This document shows, in pieces, positions 53,301 through 63,882 of a stretch of DNA of 64,000 nt. A program made the translations under genes and the position numbers. Position 1 is the stretch's first letter. Every line of letters begins with the position of its first letter. The stretch is from Exobasidium rhododendri. Taxonomy: Eukaryota > Basidiomycota > Exobasidiomycetes > Exobasidiales > Exobasidiaceae. Under the pieces are notes generated by a model. It was given only the letters and a program-made list of their open reading frames with translations, was not told where the DNA came from and did not search any database. Location: contig CP110630.1 in the NCBI GenBank assembly GCA_026210745.1, positions 1,054,001 to 1,118,000 of the forward strand. The letters are read 5' to 3'.

Positions 53301-54485
53301 GGTCTAAGCGTTGATTTGGATTGGAATGAAGAAGGAGAAGAGCTGTGAAAAGTGGGGAGGTTCGCAGGGAGGTCTTCCCACGTTAGAAGATCTCCACATC
53401 GTTCAGGCTTCATTGATCCCACACTTCCATCACGAAGCCGAAGCGCATAAGTCCGGTCCTCGAGCTTTAATCTGACACGTGGTAGTGGAGCAGGCCTGAA
53501 GTTGACGGTTGCACAGTATCAAGTTCGACGGAGAAAGACCACGTCGAAAGGAGAAAAAAAAAAGGGGGGGGGGGATTCGTGATGGCAAAGAGAAACGAGC
53601 TGGTGATGCCGGAGCTTTGGAAGTCGTACCGGCGACATCTTCACAGGCTTCGCACTCTAGCAACAGGCAGCATCGCGTTGCTTGAACAATGTATAAATCT
53701 CGCAAGTATGGCGGCAAATTTGTCCACATGCCACTACGGCAATAGGTGACAGTTCTCCTGCGATTCCTAGCATCGCAGTGAGGATCATACACATTTTATT
53801 TTCCGAAGGCTCGCTTGTACCTAGTCGTGTGACAACTTCGCTCTCGCGGCTGCATGCAGTGCACTCAGGCGAAGAAGAGCATGTCGTAACTTTGACGATC
53901 TCCCAATCTTAAAGGAAAGGTTACGGCAATCCCTCACATAGTCTGCTTTCTCCTTCTATCACGGCGTGCTTTGCATTGAAGGCTATCGCTATTGTCAATG
54001 TACACTCCTCTTCTTTACGTGAGCGCTACGCACTATTCCTCTGCCGCATCCACTGTGACCCTGTGAAAGACTTCTTTTCCGAGCAGAGGGCGTATTTTTG
54101 CGGTGAAGGAGACTATTTTGCCAAAAGTATACAAAAGTAGGCGGGGGCTGCTTTATTGCGGTGTGAGTTTCGCGATAGCAGTGCACCAGGAGAGTCGGGT
54201 CTTTCGAGAGACCTCCCTTCTTGCGACACATCTCAACACAGGACACTTCGGTCAGGGCGATCTCCTCTTGACCGTATGCCGCGACGAGGGTGGGCACAGG
54301 GTATGGGGTGGCTAAGCACAGCTTTCTCTCCTTTCAGCCGAATTTACCCCGGAGTGCGTTGCTAAAGAAAAGACGTAGAAGTCAAAGACGCTCCTTGCGA
54401 ATGACTTCTAATGCTTTTTCCTTTACTCTGGACTCTTTCTGCCTTTCCTACCGCCAGGACTCATCAAAAACAGATCTCCTCTGGG
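53301..54485. promoter_or_regulatory. 1.2-kb divergent region MDR gene / secreted protein
   Basis: This region lies upstream of both neighbours. It holds an A10-G11 purine run at about 53554-53574 and frames of 100-120 codons on the minus strand (about 53430-53792 and 53995-54297) that show Cys-rich but unrecognised sequence. No gene is called. Confidence 0.4.
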
Positions 54486-55995
54486 ATGCTGGTCATCCGC
54501 CTGCTGATTTCGCTGTCTGCCTTGCTTTTTTGGTGAGTTTCACTCAGTCCGCAGTGTCCAACGAGGTGGGTTTCACATTGCTGACCTGCTACTGTACAGT
54601 CTGGCAGAGCAATCTTCAGCGCTTCCCTCTCTCTCTACTGCTGTCACCGTTCACCCTCTTGACGAGACGCTGGTCATCTCCAAGCGGGGTCTTTTATCCA
54701 ATGTCTTCAAGCACAAGAAGCACCGGACCGACGAGGAGAAGCTGGCAAAAGCACGGGACCACATCATGTACGATCGAAAGATTACAGCGGCTGATGCAGG
54801 GACAGTTGCCTTGCTTGGCTCAGAAAGTGATCATCGAATTCTGGCAGAGCATATGCACAAGATGAACCGGTACGAGGCGGAAAAACTTGCGGATGCACTC
54901 CTACGCGAGGTCTACAAGCAGAGTCACGATCGAAGCGCAGGACTGAACAGGCTGCCAGATGAGTACGAAAGAGCCCATTGGCATGGTCATAGGGAGACGC
55001 AGGCCCGGATAGTGGAAGACCTGAAAAATGCTGAAGCCGAGGTAGCGAAGAAGGAAGCTGAGAAGACAAAATCGAAGAAACCACACACCCCGGCGACGCA
55101 TGATTTCCACCATACGAAAGTAATGACTGCCCAAGAGAACATTGAAAGGATCAGCAAGCTCAGTGAAAGTCTAGACTCGCACATCAAAAGGTTGATTGTG
55201 TCGCACAACAAGAAAAGCGAAACATTGAAGAGAGCCGCCGAAAAGACGGAAAGGATCAAAGACGCAGTGAATTTGATGCACTTCCACAAAAAGGAAACTG
55301 ATCGTCTGATGGCAGAAGCGACCGCTGAAGAGGAGAGGAAACGCAAGAAAAAGGAGGGAAGAAAGGGGAAGAATTCTACCTCGACGACATTGCCAGCATC
55401 CCCCAGGGTGCCGGCTGGAAGTGGCCACACGGAGCATGACTCGAGCAGTGGAAGTGGAAGTGACAACTCTTCCGGCAGCAAGAGCTTCATAAACGATAGT
55501 CGTGGTGGCTCTCACTCGACAGAGAAGTTCAACAGCAACGAAGAAAGGGCACAACCCAAGAAGAAGGCGCTGAAGAGCGCTCTCAAGACTAGCTCATCGA
55601 TTGACGGTGACGCTGGTGGAAGTAGTAGAAGCAGCGATAGTAGTGGCGGCAATCGTAGGGTGTCCTGGGCGATGGATAGCAGCATCAGGCCAGGAGAGGG
55701 CTACTGGACTGATCCATCCCCCAGTGGATCATCTGCGTCCACTGCTTCAAGTGGTTCACCAGACTACGACGCTGTGGCTTCACCTACCAGTGTCCTGTAT
55801 AACACTGTCGGCAGCCATGATCCAAGCGGAAAGAGCAAAGACTACGACTGGAGGAGCAAGAGTAACGAGTACAGTCTCGACAATCAAATCAATGACTACG
55901 ACTTGGACAACAAGAACAACAGGCGAAACAGGTGGACGATGCGGAGTAGCGTCTTTCCAAGACCTCAACCGCGTCACCTCTTTATGCGGGGATGA
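54486..55995 (+). CDS. Predicted secreted protein of unknown family
   Basis: Exons 54486-54532 and 54600-55995 encode 480 residues. The first exon gives MLVIRLLISLSALLF, and the join gives CLAEQSSALP, together a classic signal peptide. A dibasic ISKRG site near residue 40 could be cut by Kex2. The next 150 residues are charged and helical (SDHRILAEHMHKMNRYEAEK, LPDEYERAHWHGHRETQARI), with coiled-coil-like Lys/Glu runs. The C-terminal half is Ser/Gly/Asp/Asn-rich low complexity. There are almost no cysteines in the mature part. I recognise no domain. A wall, matrix or effector-like role is possible, but nothing in the sequence decides it. The acceptor choice is supported by frame and by the signal peptide it creates. 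Confidence 0.7.
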
Positions 55996-56120
55996 AACGG
56001 TGCTCGCACCTGAGCTTTGCCCCTACCCCCCCTGCCCCCCTTGAGACCTGTCATCTTGGATCTATACATCCTCCCTCGTTCGCACATGCATAACGTCAAC
56101 GTCATATTGCAAGACCAGAC

Positions 56121-57990
56121 CTACAGAGCCTTTCGAACAATTTCCCTCCATCTCCGTTGAGTGGAGATTGCGTCCAGGAAGACGGTGTACTTTGCGTCCA
56201 TCAGAGCCTTCTTCCTTTCATCACTAGAGGGGAAGACCAGTGTGCCTGGCTTTGTCATCTCCTTCATTAATTCCCAGAGATGATCCCGATGTGTGTAGGA
56301 AGCCTCCTCTGCTACCTTTTGAGTTTCGATGGACACTCCTTGACTCTGTAGATCGTGAGCGAATCTACCAAGGATGGCAGAGCCAGCTACAACACTAGCT
56401 GAATGACTGAATGGTAGTAAGACTTCGACTCCACACGTATCAGCAATCAATTGCATGAAGACGGCATTTTTCACCTGTCCGCCGCTCATGTAGAGACTTT
56501 GGATCTGATGCCCCTTCTTGTTCATCGACTCGATGATGTGTCGCGTTTGAAGTGCAATGGCTTCCAAGGTAGCAAAGTACTTGAGCGCTAGATCTGTCAA
56601 GCTTTGATCCAATTTGAGCCCGGAGATCAGTCCTCGCATGGTACTGTCTGCCAGTGGCGATCGATTTCCATGCAAGTCTGGGTAGATGGTGAGATCGTAG
56701 GTGAGATGAGAGAGTGTCGGCACCTTTCTGGCTTTCATCAATTCGTCCAGTATTGAGTGCAAGATGCTGAACTGATTTTCACCTCTTTCCTTTGCCAGTT
56801 GCTTGAGTTTGGAGGATGCGGGGTGCGTTTCGATGATGAAGTCGATCAACTGACCCGTAGAGCTCTGACCTCCTTCGTTCATCCACATGCCGGGGAAGAT
56901 CGCATGTTTGTATGGTCCCCAGACACCGTCCACTAAGATGCCGTCTTGACTCTGGATGCAGTGGCAAGTACTCGTACCAGCTATCGCAGCCAATCGATGT
57001 TGCGAATCAGGTAAAGTTGACTCGTGTTGAGGTCCATTTGTAGCATTCGCGGCAATGGTGCCGACCCATCCAGCATATGCGTCGATCAGACCACTCCCCA
57101 CCGCTGTTCCTACCTCTAATCCTAATTCTGCAGCTGCTCGTTCACTCAGCCCTTTTCCTACGGGTTGTCCGGCAGTGAGCACTATTCCTCCCTTTCCTGG
57201 AATTCCACCAAGCTGTTCAAAGTCGTTCTTTAACATATCTCCTAGGCCGATCTGATCAAAGAATTCTGGCTGCCAGCCCTTGGTAGAACCGCCGACACCT
57301 GGAGGCACGTAGCTGCATTTGCATACAAGACTGCAATTTGATCGAGCAGCATTTCCTGTTGCTCGATATGTGAGGTAGTCTGGCAAGTCGAAAAACATCG
57401 ATTCTGTAAAGGTTTCGGCTGGCATGTGCTTCTTCAACCACAATACTTTGGGTATTTCCATTTCGAGCTGGAGAAAGGAGAGAGGAGGAGGCATTCAGAC
57501 CAGCATTCGGATTAGGAGCGATGGATATGCAAAGGCGCTATTCTCTCACCGACATCGTCTTCCCGACGTAGTTCAGCACCATACTGCCCGTCGAGTTGAT
57601 GAGCTTGGCTTCCTCTTCGGCCCGGTGATCAGCCCAAAGGATCACATTTCTCTCTCCGGCTTCGAATGTCGAGTCAGGCGTTACGGCAGTCGCTACTCCT
57701 TCACGATTCGTCACTGCCAAGGAGCAAGTAGCGTCGAACCCAATTCCTTTGATGTACGCTTTGTCAATTTTGCTCTCCCTCAGAACATCCTGCACTGCAC
57801 TGCTTATTTGTGACCAGATATCTTTCGTCGACTGTTCAAAGATTCTAGAGTCACTATCTTGTCGGTACGTCTTCGTCGCGTGTGTCGATTCGGCGAGTAT
57901 AGTACCGTCGGCTGTCACTATGGCTGCTCGAGCACTGCCTGTACCAACGTCGACTCCGACGAAGTAGGGGCCGCTGTGTTGAGCATTCAT
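56121..57990 (-). CDS. FGGY: FGGY-family D-ribulokinase
   Basis: Carbohydrate kinase of the FGGY family, closest to human FGGY and yeast Ydr109c, which phosphorylate D-ribulose. Exons 57550-57990 and 56121-57467 encode 595 residues. The N-terminal ATPase-fold phosphate loop is YFVGVDVGTGSARAAIVTAD. Substrate-side motifs include ILWADHRAEEEAKLIN and KTMSLEMEIPKVLWLKKHMP, which spans the intron. The second FGGY domain has IAGTSTCHCIQ, DLHGNRSPLADSTMRGLISG and SLYMSGGQVKN. The catalytic Asp is probably the one in GSGLIDAYAGWVG. Glycerol kinase and xylulokinase fit less well, since both lack the DLHGNRSP form. Confidence 0.92.
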
Positions 57991-58262
57991 AATGATGGAA
58001 GTTCATCGAAAATAAAGCAAAGTCAGTGGAAATGTGATTCGCGGATAATTTAAATTTTGTCCTTCTATGAAATCACACCCGCATATACTTTCTTATCATG
58101 TGCGATTAATTTACCCGGACCATGAGGGAGGGACTGACTGTACTTGCTACCGTATTCTCTCACGTATGTACGGGCAAGACTGCTCACTCCACTCGCGCAC
58201 ACTGCCACGTCTCACATGTCACCATTAACACTGACCAGCGGCCTAATAAAGTACAAGCGAAA

Positions 58263-59326
58263 TTACTGCAGCATCTCCTTGAACTCTCCCGTTTCCACCA
58301 GTTCCTGAAGAGAAGGCGGGCAGGAGAGAGGGTCTCAGTGTCGGAAGGCGGCTTCATCATTGATTCGAGCTGCCTGCTGATCTAGGAAAAAACTCACCTT
58401 GAGAATATCGAGTCCGCCAATGAGCTCGCCATTAACTATGATCTGTGGAAATGTAGGCCAATCATTGAGTTGCTTGAGACCTTGCAGAAGAAGGAAAAGA
58501 TTCTATTAGTCCAGTATAGCCAAGACGCAGTGACTTCTACTGCTGAAAATATGGCGCCCGTTCCTACCTTGTCTAACGCCTTCATCTTGCAAAATATCAA
58601 ATGTACTGAAAGGAACCTTTTCTTGCTTCAGCAGTGCTACTGTCTTCTGACTGAATCCGCAGCGAGGCTGTTCTGGGTTTCCTTTCATGAAGAGCACTAC
58701 TTTACTCTTTTCCATGAGCTTTTTGCATCTCTTCTCCAACTGCTCGTTTGTTTCATTGACGGGAGCAATGTGCTCGCCTATAGCTCCCGGAGCGCTTCCG
58801 TTTGCAGTGTAATTTGCCGATGCAACTTGGGGTGGAGCTGATGTATATGACGATGGTGTGGAATTATGAGTCGATCCAGTAGCATGTGAAGCAATGGCCG
58901 CGGTCAAAGCTGCTGCATTTGCGCCACTGATCTTGGAAAGCAAAGTATGCCCTCGAAGGAGAATAAATGATGGGACACTGTCTATATCGAATGATTCCGA
59001 TACATCTGGCTGCGCTTCTGCCTCAATCTGTGGTTGAAATGAGCATGTGCGTGTCAGCCCACACCGTCGATATTGCATCCTCGCTCCTTCCCTTGCCATG
59101 AACCCTCTTCCCTGGTATCCTCGAAACCTTGCCCACTCACCATAAGACACAACACCTGAGGATACTTTTCAGCCAATTCAAGTACAACAGAATTCATTTG
59201 CTCGCATGGTTCTGCCCAAGAAGCCCAGAAGTTGAGAAGAGAGACTCGGTTGAGGTCTGCAGACATAAGTGAAGTAAAGTGATCTGCTGACGAAATCGTC
59301 ACTAGATTTGACGGCGTCGCAGTCAT
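58263..59326 (-). CDS. GRX4: Monothiol glutaredoxin Grx3/4 type
   Basis: Cytosolic/nuclear multidomain glutaredoxin that binds a bridging [2Fe-2S] cluster with glutathione and signals iron status. Exons 59141-59326, 58568-59027, 58398-58480 and 58263-58304 encode 256 residues. The thioredoxin-like domain comes first, with [15 protein letters not shown] in place of the redox CGPC, as usual for this group. A Ser/Ala linker follows. The glutaredoxin domain has [20 protein letters not shown] with the CGFS site, then [20 protein letters not shown]. The last 13 residues ([13 protein letters not shown]) are on a separate small exon. I start at the ATG at 59326. Confidence 0.95.
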
Positions 59327-59738
59327 GATGTGAGTGTGCAACGTGTACGTGTGGGGTATGATGGTGATCGGAGTGGTCAAGGGCAGTGAATGTGACGAGG
59401 AGTGGTGTCAGCAGTACAAGATGGGGCGCATGAAGCTTCAGGTTGTCGAAATGCTTCGCCATCTTGAATTTTGCTAAAGTCCGGCGCGTGACTAGCGAGC
59501 GTATGTTGCGTATACATGAGCAGCTCTGGACAGTTACACGCACATCCTCGATACCCAATGAATGCAAATCGTGATACACAGAACGTCATGAACATTGCAA
59601 CATATGACAATACTGATGGCAGCAAATGGATGGAATGGAGGACGCCCTGCTGTCGCAGTCCTCTTTCTGATGTTTCAGCCCGCTACTTAAGGCAAGAGGC
59701 TTCCCCACTCTGGCCATTCACATCCTCCTCCTCCTCAT
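59327..59738. promoter_or_regulatory. Promoter region of GRX4
   Basis: 412 bp upstream of GRX4, reaching the NDUFB4 stop. Short frames only, and no recognised iron-responsive GATA pair. Confidence 0.4.
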
Positions 59739-60336
59739 CTATTCTTGATCTTCCTCTGATGATGCTGGCGCGACTCGCAGTAATGAGTCCTCCCGGGTTT
59801 TTCCACGCAGATCCCATCGATTCTACGAAGAGAGGGAGTGTCAGTCATGAGAGCGAACCACATTTGAACAATACGTTATAGTCCACTGTGACACTGCCTC
59901 GCCGAACTGTTCCATCTTTTCAAAGCCAAGATTGGCGGCAGCGATAAAAGAACCTTTCCCAATAGAATGGGGGTAGCAGAGGCAAAGCAAATCAGACTCA
60001 CATCGGTATATGCTGCTAAAGTGTAACCGAGGAAGGGAACGAATAATCCCCACATGATGACCTGACGGGTACGTTGTGGGGTAAAGCGGAAGCGCTGATA
60101 CATTGTCGAATGCTATATGTATATGGTGAAATACGTAGTGAATATAGGAGCAGAAATACGACGAGACCTTGTTGACCAATGCTCACCATCGTCTGCCATC
60201 GCTCTACAGCGGGATCGGAGCGGAATGCTGCCAACAGATTGGGAGGATGAGTACAGAGGCTTCCTTCGATGGCTGCAACATGAGATCAATCTTGCGAGAT
60301 GCAACGACACTCACGATGATAATCTCCCCCTGCCAT
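59739..60336 (-). CDS. NDUFB4: Complex I accessory subunit NDUFB4-like (B15)
   Basis: A small single-span accessory subunit of the membrane arm of respiratory complex I. Four exons (60315-60336, 60187-60272, 60002-60112, 59739-59822) encode 100 residues. The protein starts MAGGDYHPIEGSLC. The conserved part is RSDPAVERWQTM then MYQRFRFTPQRTRQVIMWG, the membrane span and DNRWDLRGKTREDSLL, like the family's KWDLAGKRxGESL. The first exon is 22 nt. All joins keep frame and restore motifs. Presence of this gene shows that the organism has complex I. It is divergent from uS4m. Confidence 0.85.
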
Positions 60337-60572
60337 GGTGTCTGTTGCTCGAAAAGTTGGAGGGCTTGAGCGTCAAAGATGCAGACGTCCAGCTGGTAGC
60401 AATAGTCAAGCTATCACATTGAACGTAGAGGCCTCAACATGAATCGCACCGACGAGGCACGCCAGAAGCACGTGCGCGACTAGAGTCTCAAGTCCAATGA
60501 GCAAACCCTCTTCTTCTAGACTTCCCAAGCATCAATACCCAATCGCATCATATATCTGCCACACCAAGTGGG
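60337..60572. promoter_or_regulatory. Bidirectional promoter NDUFB4/uS4m
   Basis: 236 bp between the start codons of two nuclear genes for mitochondrial proteins, suggesting shared control. Confidence 0.55.
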
Positions 60573-62198
60573 ATGAGAAATAAAAGACTTTTCGCTCATG
60601 ATCCCAAAGGGGTCATGCCGAGGATGGTGAGTGGCGAATCAAACTGATCACTTGAAAGACAATTCTGACCTTTCCACACTGCGTAATCCAAACGTCAGTC
60701 ATGGTCGCCTCACAATCTATACAACCTCATTGCTCGGTCCATGCCATTCTATGCCGCGGAAACAAGCTTCAAGAAGACTGGAATGACAATGTATCAACAG
60801 AGGTGGAAGTCGAAAAGATTATTAAGAGGCTATCATGGTGATTGGATTCGCGAAAAGAATTTCAAAAGGTGGTACCTTCCAATCGACCTACCTCGTCTAG
60901 AGCATAATGCAAACGTGAAACGAGGTAGAGAAGCGAGTGGGGAAGAGAAGATGCCGGTCTCCAGCCTCTTCCTGAGAGAAGTAGAAAGAAGATTGGATAC
61001 GGTCGTCTTCCGATGCTGCTTTGCGAGGAGTGCTAGGGAAGCAAGATCGCTCATTCTTCAAGGAAAGGTCAAACTAAACGGTACTCAGGTAAGTCGTCCG
61101 TACCGAATTCCCAGAAGTCAGACAGAGCGCTCATGTTTTCTCCTCCTTATCTCTTGGTCATCTTCTCTTCGTCAGATCAAGTTGCCTGGTACGCTATTGA
61201 ACCCAGAGGACCTGGTCACAGTTGACCCAGAAGCCATTCCAATGCTCGGAAACGATATGCAAAAGCAAGCGGAAAGCAGAGCAGCAGCACGTATGAGCAG
61301 GGGAGAGGAGGTGCATCTACAAGAGGAGGTGGAGGCAGAAGCGGGGACTGTGCAAGGTGAGGAGTCCAAGGCAACCGCAGATGATGAAGCCCCAGCAGAA
61401 GGAAATGAAGTAAAGAGTGCTGCCCTTGCTGCTGAGAATGTCGACAGTACAAGTGCAGAGAAAGGGCTCAATGAAAGCGCCACAGAAGCTATTCAAGCAG
61501 GTGGTGTGAGCACAGAAGCTGCTATCGAAGAAGTACAGGCCGATGATTCGGCGGCCACAGCTGAGGCCGCCGAAGAGACGAGCGCGAAGCCAGCAGAAAA
61601 GGCGGGTAACACTGAGAGAGGAAAAGTAGCTAGAGAGCCATTGCGTACGGAACCCAAAAAGGCGGAACCACTTCTGCCTGGACAATTTCCATTCAACTTG
61701 CCAGCATATGCCACACCTTTCCTCTTCATCCCACCCTACTTGGAGGTCTCTTTCACCACATGTTCCGCCATCTATATGCGGCATCCGACCATCACACCTG
61801 TCCAATCTTCGCCATCCACTTTCAACTCGACGAGGAATGACTCTAGAACACCTTCAGTGACATTCAAGAGTGATCTGCCGTCCCCTTACCCAGCCAATGG
61901 AGAGATCTTCTCCTTGGCGTGGGAGCATTATGCCAAGAATTCGCCGAGAATACGATCTGATCTGAGGAGACTCAAGGTGGATGCAAAAGTCGGAAGGAAT
62001 GGTATACAAAGTGCGAGGGCGAAAGATGAATGGAAGAAAGTCACTGCCATTCGTAGAGGTCATGACAAGAGGTCAGGAAGCCTGACACAATTCAAAGTCG
62101 GGTCTGGTAGTGGTAGAAGGTCTATGAAGGATTCTTCTGTAGCCCGTCTTGCAGGAAGCGGATTTGTCAAAGGCAAAAGCGCAGAAGCTCGGGCTTGA
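60573..62198 (+). CDS. NAM9: Mitochondrial ribosomal protein uS4m
   Basis: Small-subunit mitoribosomal protein S4 (yeast Nam9), a primary rRNA binder. Exons 60573-60626, 60699-61088 and 61176-62198 encode 488 residues. The beginning MRNKRLFAHDPKGVMPRM joins to SWSPHNLYNLIARS, then QQRWKSKRLLRGYHGDW. The S4 RNA-binding domain is REVERRLDTVVFRCCFARSA then REARSLILQGKVKLNGTQIK. After DLVTVDPEAI comes an Ala/Glu-rich insertion of about 130 residues. A C-terminal part follows (PAYATPFLFIPPYLEVSFTT), including the basic end. The second intron (61089-61175) is 87 nt and free of in-frame stops, with strong GTAAGT and GTCAG signals. Confidence 0.92.
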
Positions 62199-62709
62199 TG
62201 GGTAGGAGCTGCACATGAAGCACCATCCTCTCTCATACTTATTGAACAAGATCCTCGTCATCCCTTTCTGTGTCCCATTGTACGCTATACGGCTCAATGC
62301 CTACTTCATCACTTTTTTCCGATAATACATTCTTCTGAATTGAGCGAGATGCCACCGAAGTCGAACGCATTGAGGAGGTGATACTTGGCTCCCTACCTGC
62401 CATTCGGCAACGCATTACATTTGTGGTATTGTCGATAGACTATTCACGTCCTCACGTACAGCAACGACTGCTTGGATGATGCTCGAAGAATGCCTGCCCT
62501 GCGTCTCTATAGGCTTACTAAAAAAAAGCGAAAAGGAGGATGCGTAGAGGCGTCACTCGTGTATGCCGGTCCTTGATCTCAGACGCGCCTTGATCCTAAA
62601 CTTCCGATCTCTGGGGAAGAGCAGAACGCTCCGTCGTAGTGACATACCTGTCTTTCTCGTTCTTGCCCATCGGCACAGCGAGGTCCTCAAGCGGAAGACT
62701 AATCCAATT
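62199..62709. promoter_or_regulatory. Upstream region of the PRKRIP1 homologue
   Basis: 511 bp between two plus-strand genes. An in-frame ATG at 62563 would extend the next protein by 49 residues, but that stretch is not conserved in the family. No other feature seen. Confidence 0.45.
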
Positions 62710-63375
62710 ATGACGAGTGCATCCTTGCTTGCGCCACCTGTGGATGACATCAGCCGAGAAGAGGCGGCCGGCTCTTCTTCTCCTTCATCATCGAGCGCTG
62801 TGCAGGACGAAATTGTCACAAAACGAAGATACAATCTCACACCGACAGAACAACAGGCGCTGCATATACAGAAGCTGCTCTCAAAGCCAGATCGAGAAGT
62901 TGTGATACCGAAACCGCTTCGTGAGAAAGAGTTAAGAGCACCAAGAGAAATGATCAAGAACGTTAGTGGCAGTAGTGCAGGAGCTGGAAGTGGGGAATTC
63001 CACGTTTACAAACATGCTAGAAGGAGAGAGTACGAGAGGATAAAGTTGATGGAGGACAAGGATAGAAAGGAAAGAGAAGTGAAAGAGTATCAAGAAAGGC
63101 AGGAGGCGATGCAGGAGCAGGAAGATGCAAAAACAAAGAAGAATAGAGCCAAGAGGGAAAAGAAGAAGAATGCAAAGTTGGCTGCAAAAGGAGGCACACC
63201 TACTGGAAATGCAACTACAGCAGGGAAACGGGGCAACGACCTGGATCATGGAAGCCAGGAAGACGACGAGGACCAAGGTAAGCGCAAGAGGATCAACGCT
63301 TCAGGCACAGCACAGATCGTCTTTCGCAAGAAGGGTGATGAGAGCGAAGAAGCCGATGCCGACGACGACGAGTAG
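62710..63375 (+). CDS. PRKRIP1 homologue (DUF1168)
   Basis: PRKRIP1 is a nuclear double-stranded-RNA-binding and spliceosome-associated protein of the C* complex. From the ATG at 62710 (MTSASLLAPPVDD) it has 221 residues. The conserved core is KLLSKPDREVVIPKPLREKE, then APREMIKNVSGSSAGAGSGE and FHVYKHARRREYERIKLME. A long Lys/Glu helix follows (VKEYQERQEAMQEQEDAKTK), with a basic then acidic end (EEADADDDE). An upstream ATG at 62563 is possible. Single exon. Confidence 0.9.
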   Translation: MTSASLLAPPVDDISREEAAGSSSPSSSSAVQDEIVTKRRYNLTPTEQQALHIQKLLSKPDREVVIPKPLREKELRAPREMIKNVSGSSAGAGSGEFHVYKHARRREYERIKLMEDKDRKEREVKEYQERQEAMQEQEDAKTKKNRAKREKKKNAKLAAKGGTPTGNATTAGKRGNDLDHGSQEDDEDQGKRKRINASGTAQIVFRKKGDESEEADADDDE

Positions 63376-63882
63376 AGCTGCTCTATTCTGCTTCGAACAC
63401 ACTGTGATATATCAGACACGAGCGAGCATTTCATCTGCATTCTCGGAGGCCTTGCAATCGGACATGGCGATCTAGCAGAGAATAAAGCAAAGTGGGGAGG
63501 GAAGGGCCTGATAGTATGAGTACTAAGAAGATCTCGATTTAGCATGACTTTGAAGAGTCCAGGTGGACCTCCTATCAGGACAAGCAAAGTGCCGTAAGAG
63601 CAAAAGAACTTAGAGACTCTGATGTGTTCGTCGGATGGTAGGGAATGTCTGTGGTGAGGGAGAGCCAAAAAAATGGTACATCGTAGACGAGTCCTTGATA
63701 ATGATACAATTTGGGTTGAGCTGCTATTCGTACAATGCTACGTCCGGGAGTACAGATCAACGACGAGACTGAGGTGGAAGGTTAGGTCTAAGCCTGCTGA
63801 ATTTGCTTACTATCGCTTTTGATCAGTAGCAGAGGCATTGGGTGAAACTGACGTGAAGTTCCGTGTGTGGGTGTGGTTAGCA
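63376..63882. other. Intergenic region with no recognised gene
   Basis: 507 bp between the PRKRIP1 homologue and a minus-strand stop codon. A plus-strand ATG at 63735 opens MLRPGVQINDETE before a possible splice site, but no continuation could be confirmed. Confidence 0.35.

Noticed and set aside
53554-53574. A10-G11 purine run as a possible G-quadruplex
   Set aside because: A single uninterrupted G run does not give the four separated G-tracts needed on one strand.
63246-63668. 140-codon minus-strand frame over the end of the PRKRIP1 homologue
   Set aside because: It is antisense to a well-supported gene for half its length and has no recognisable motif.
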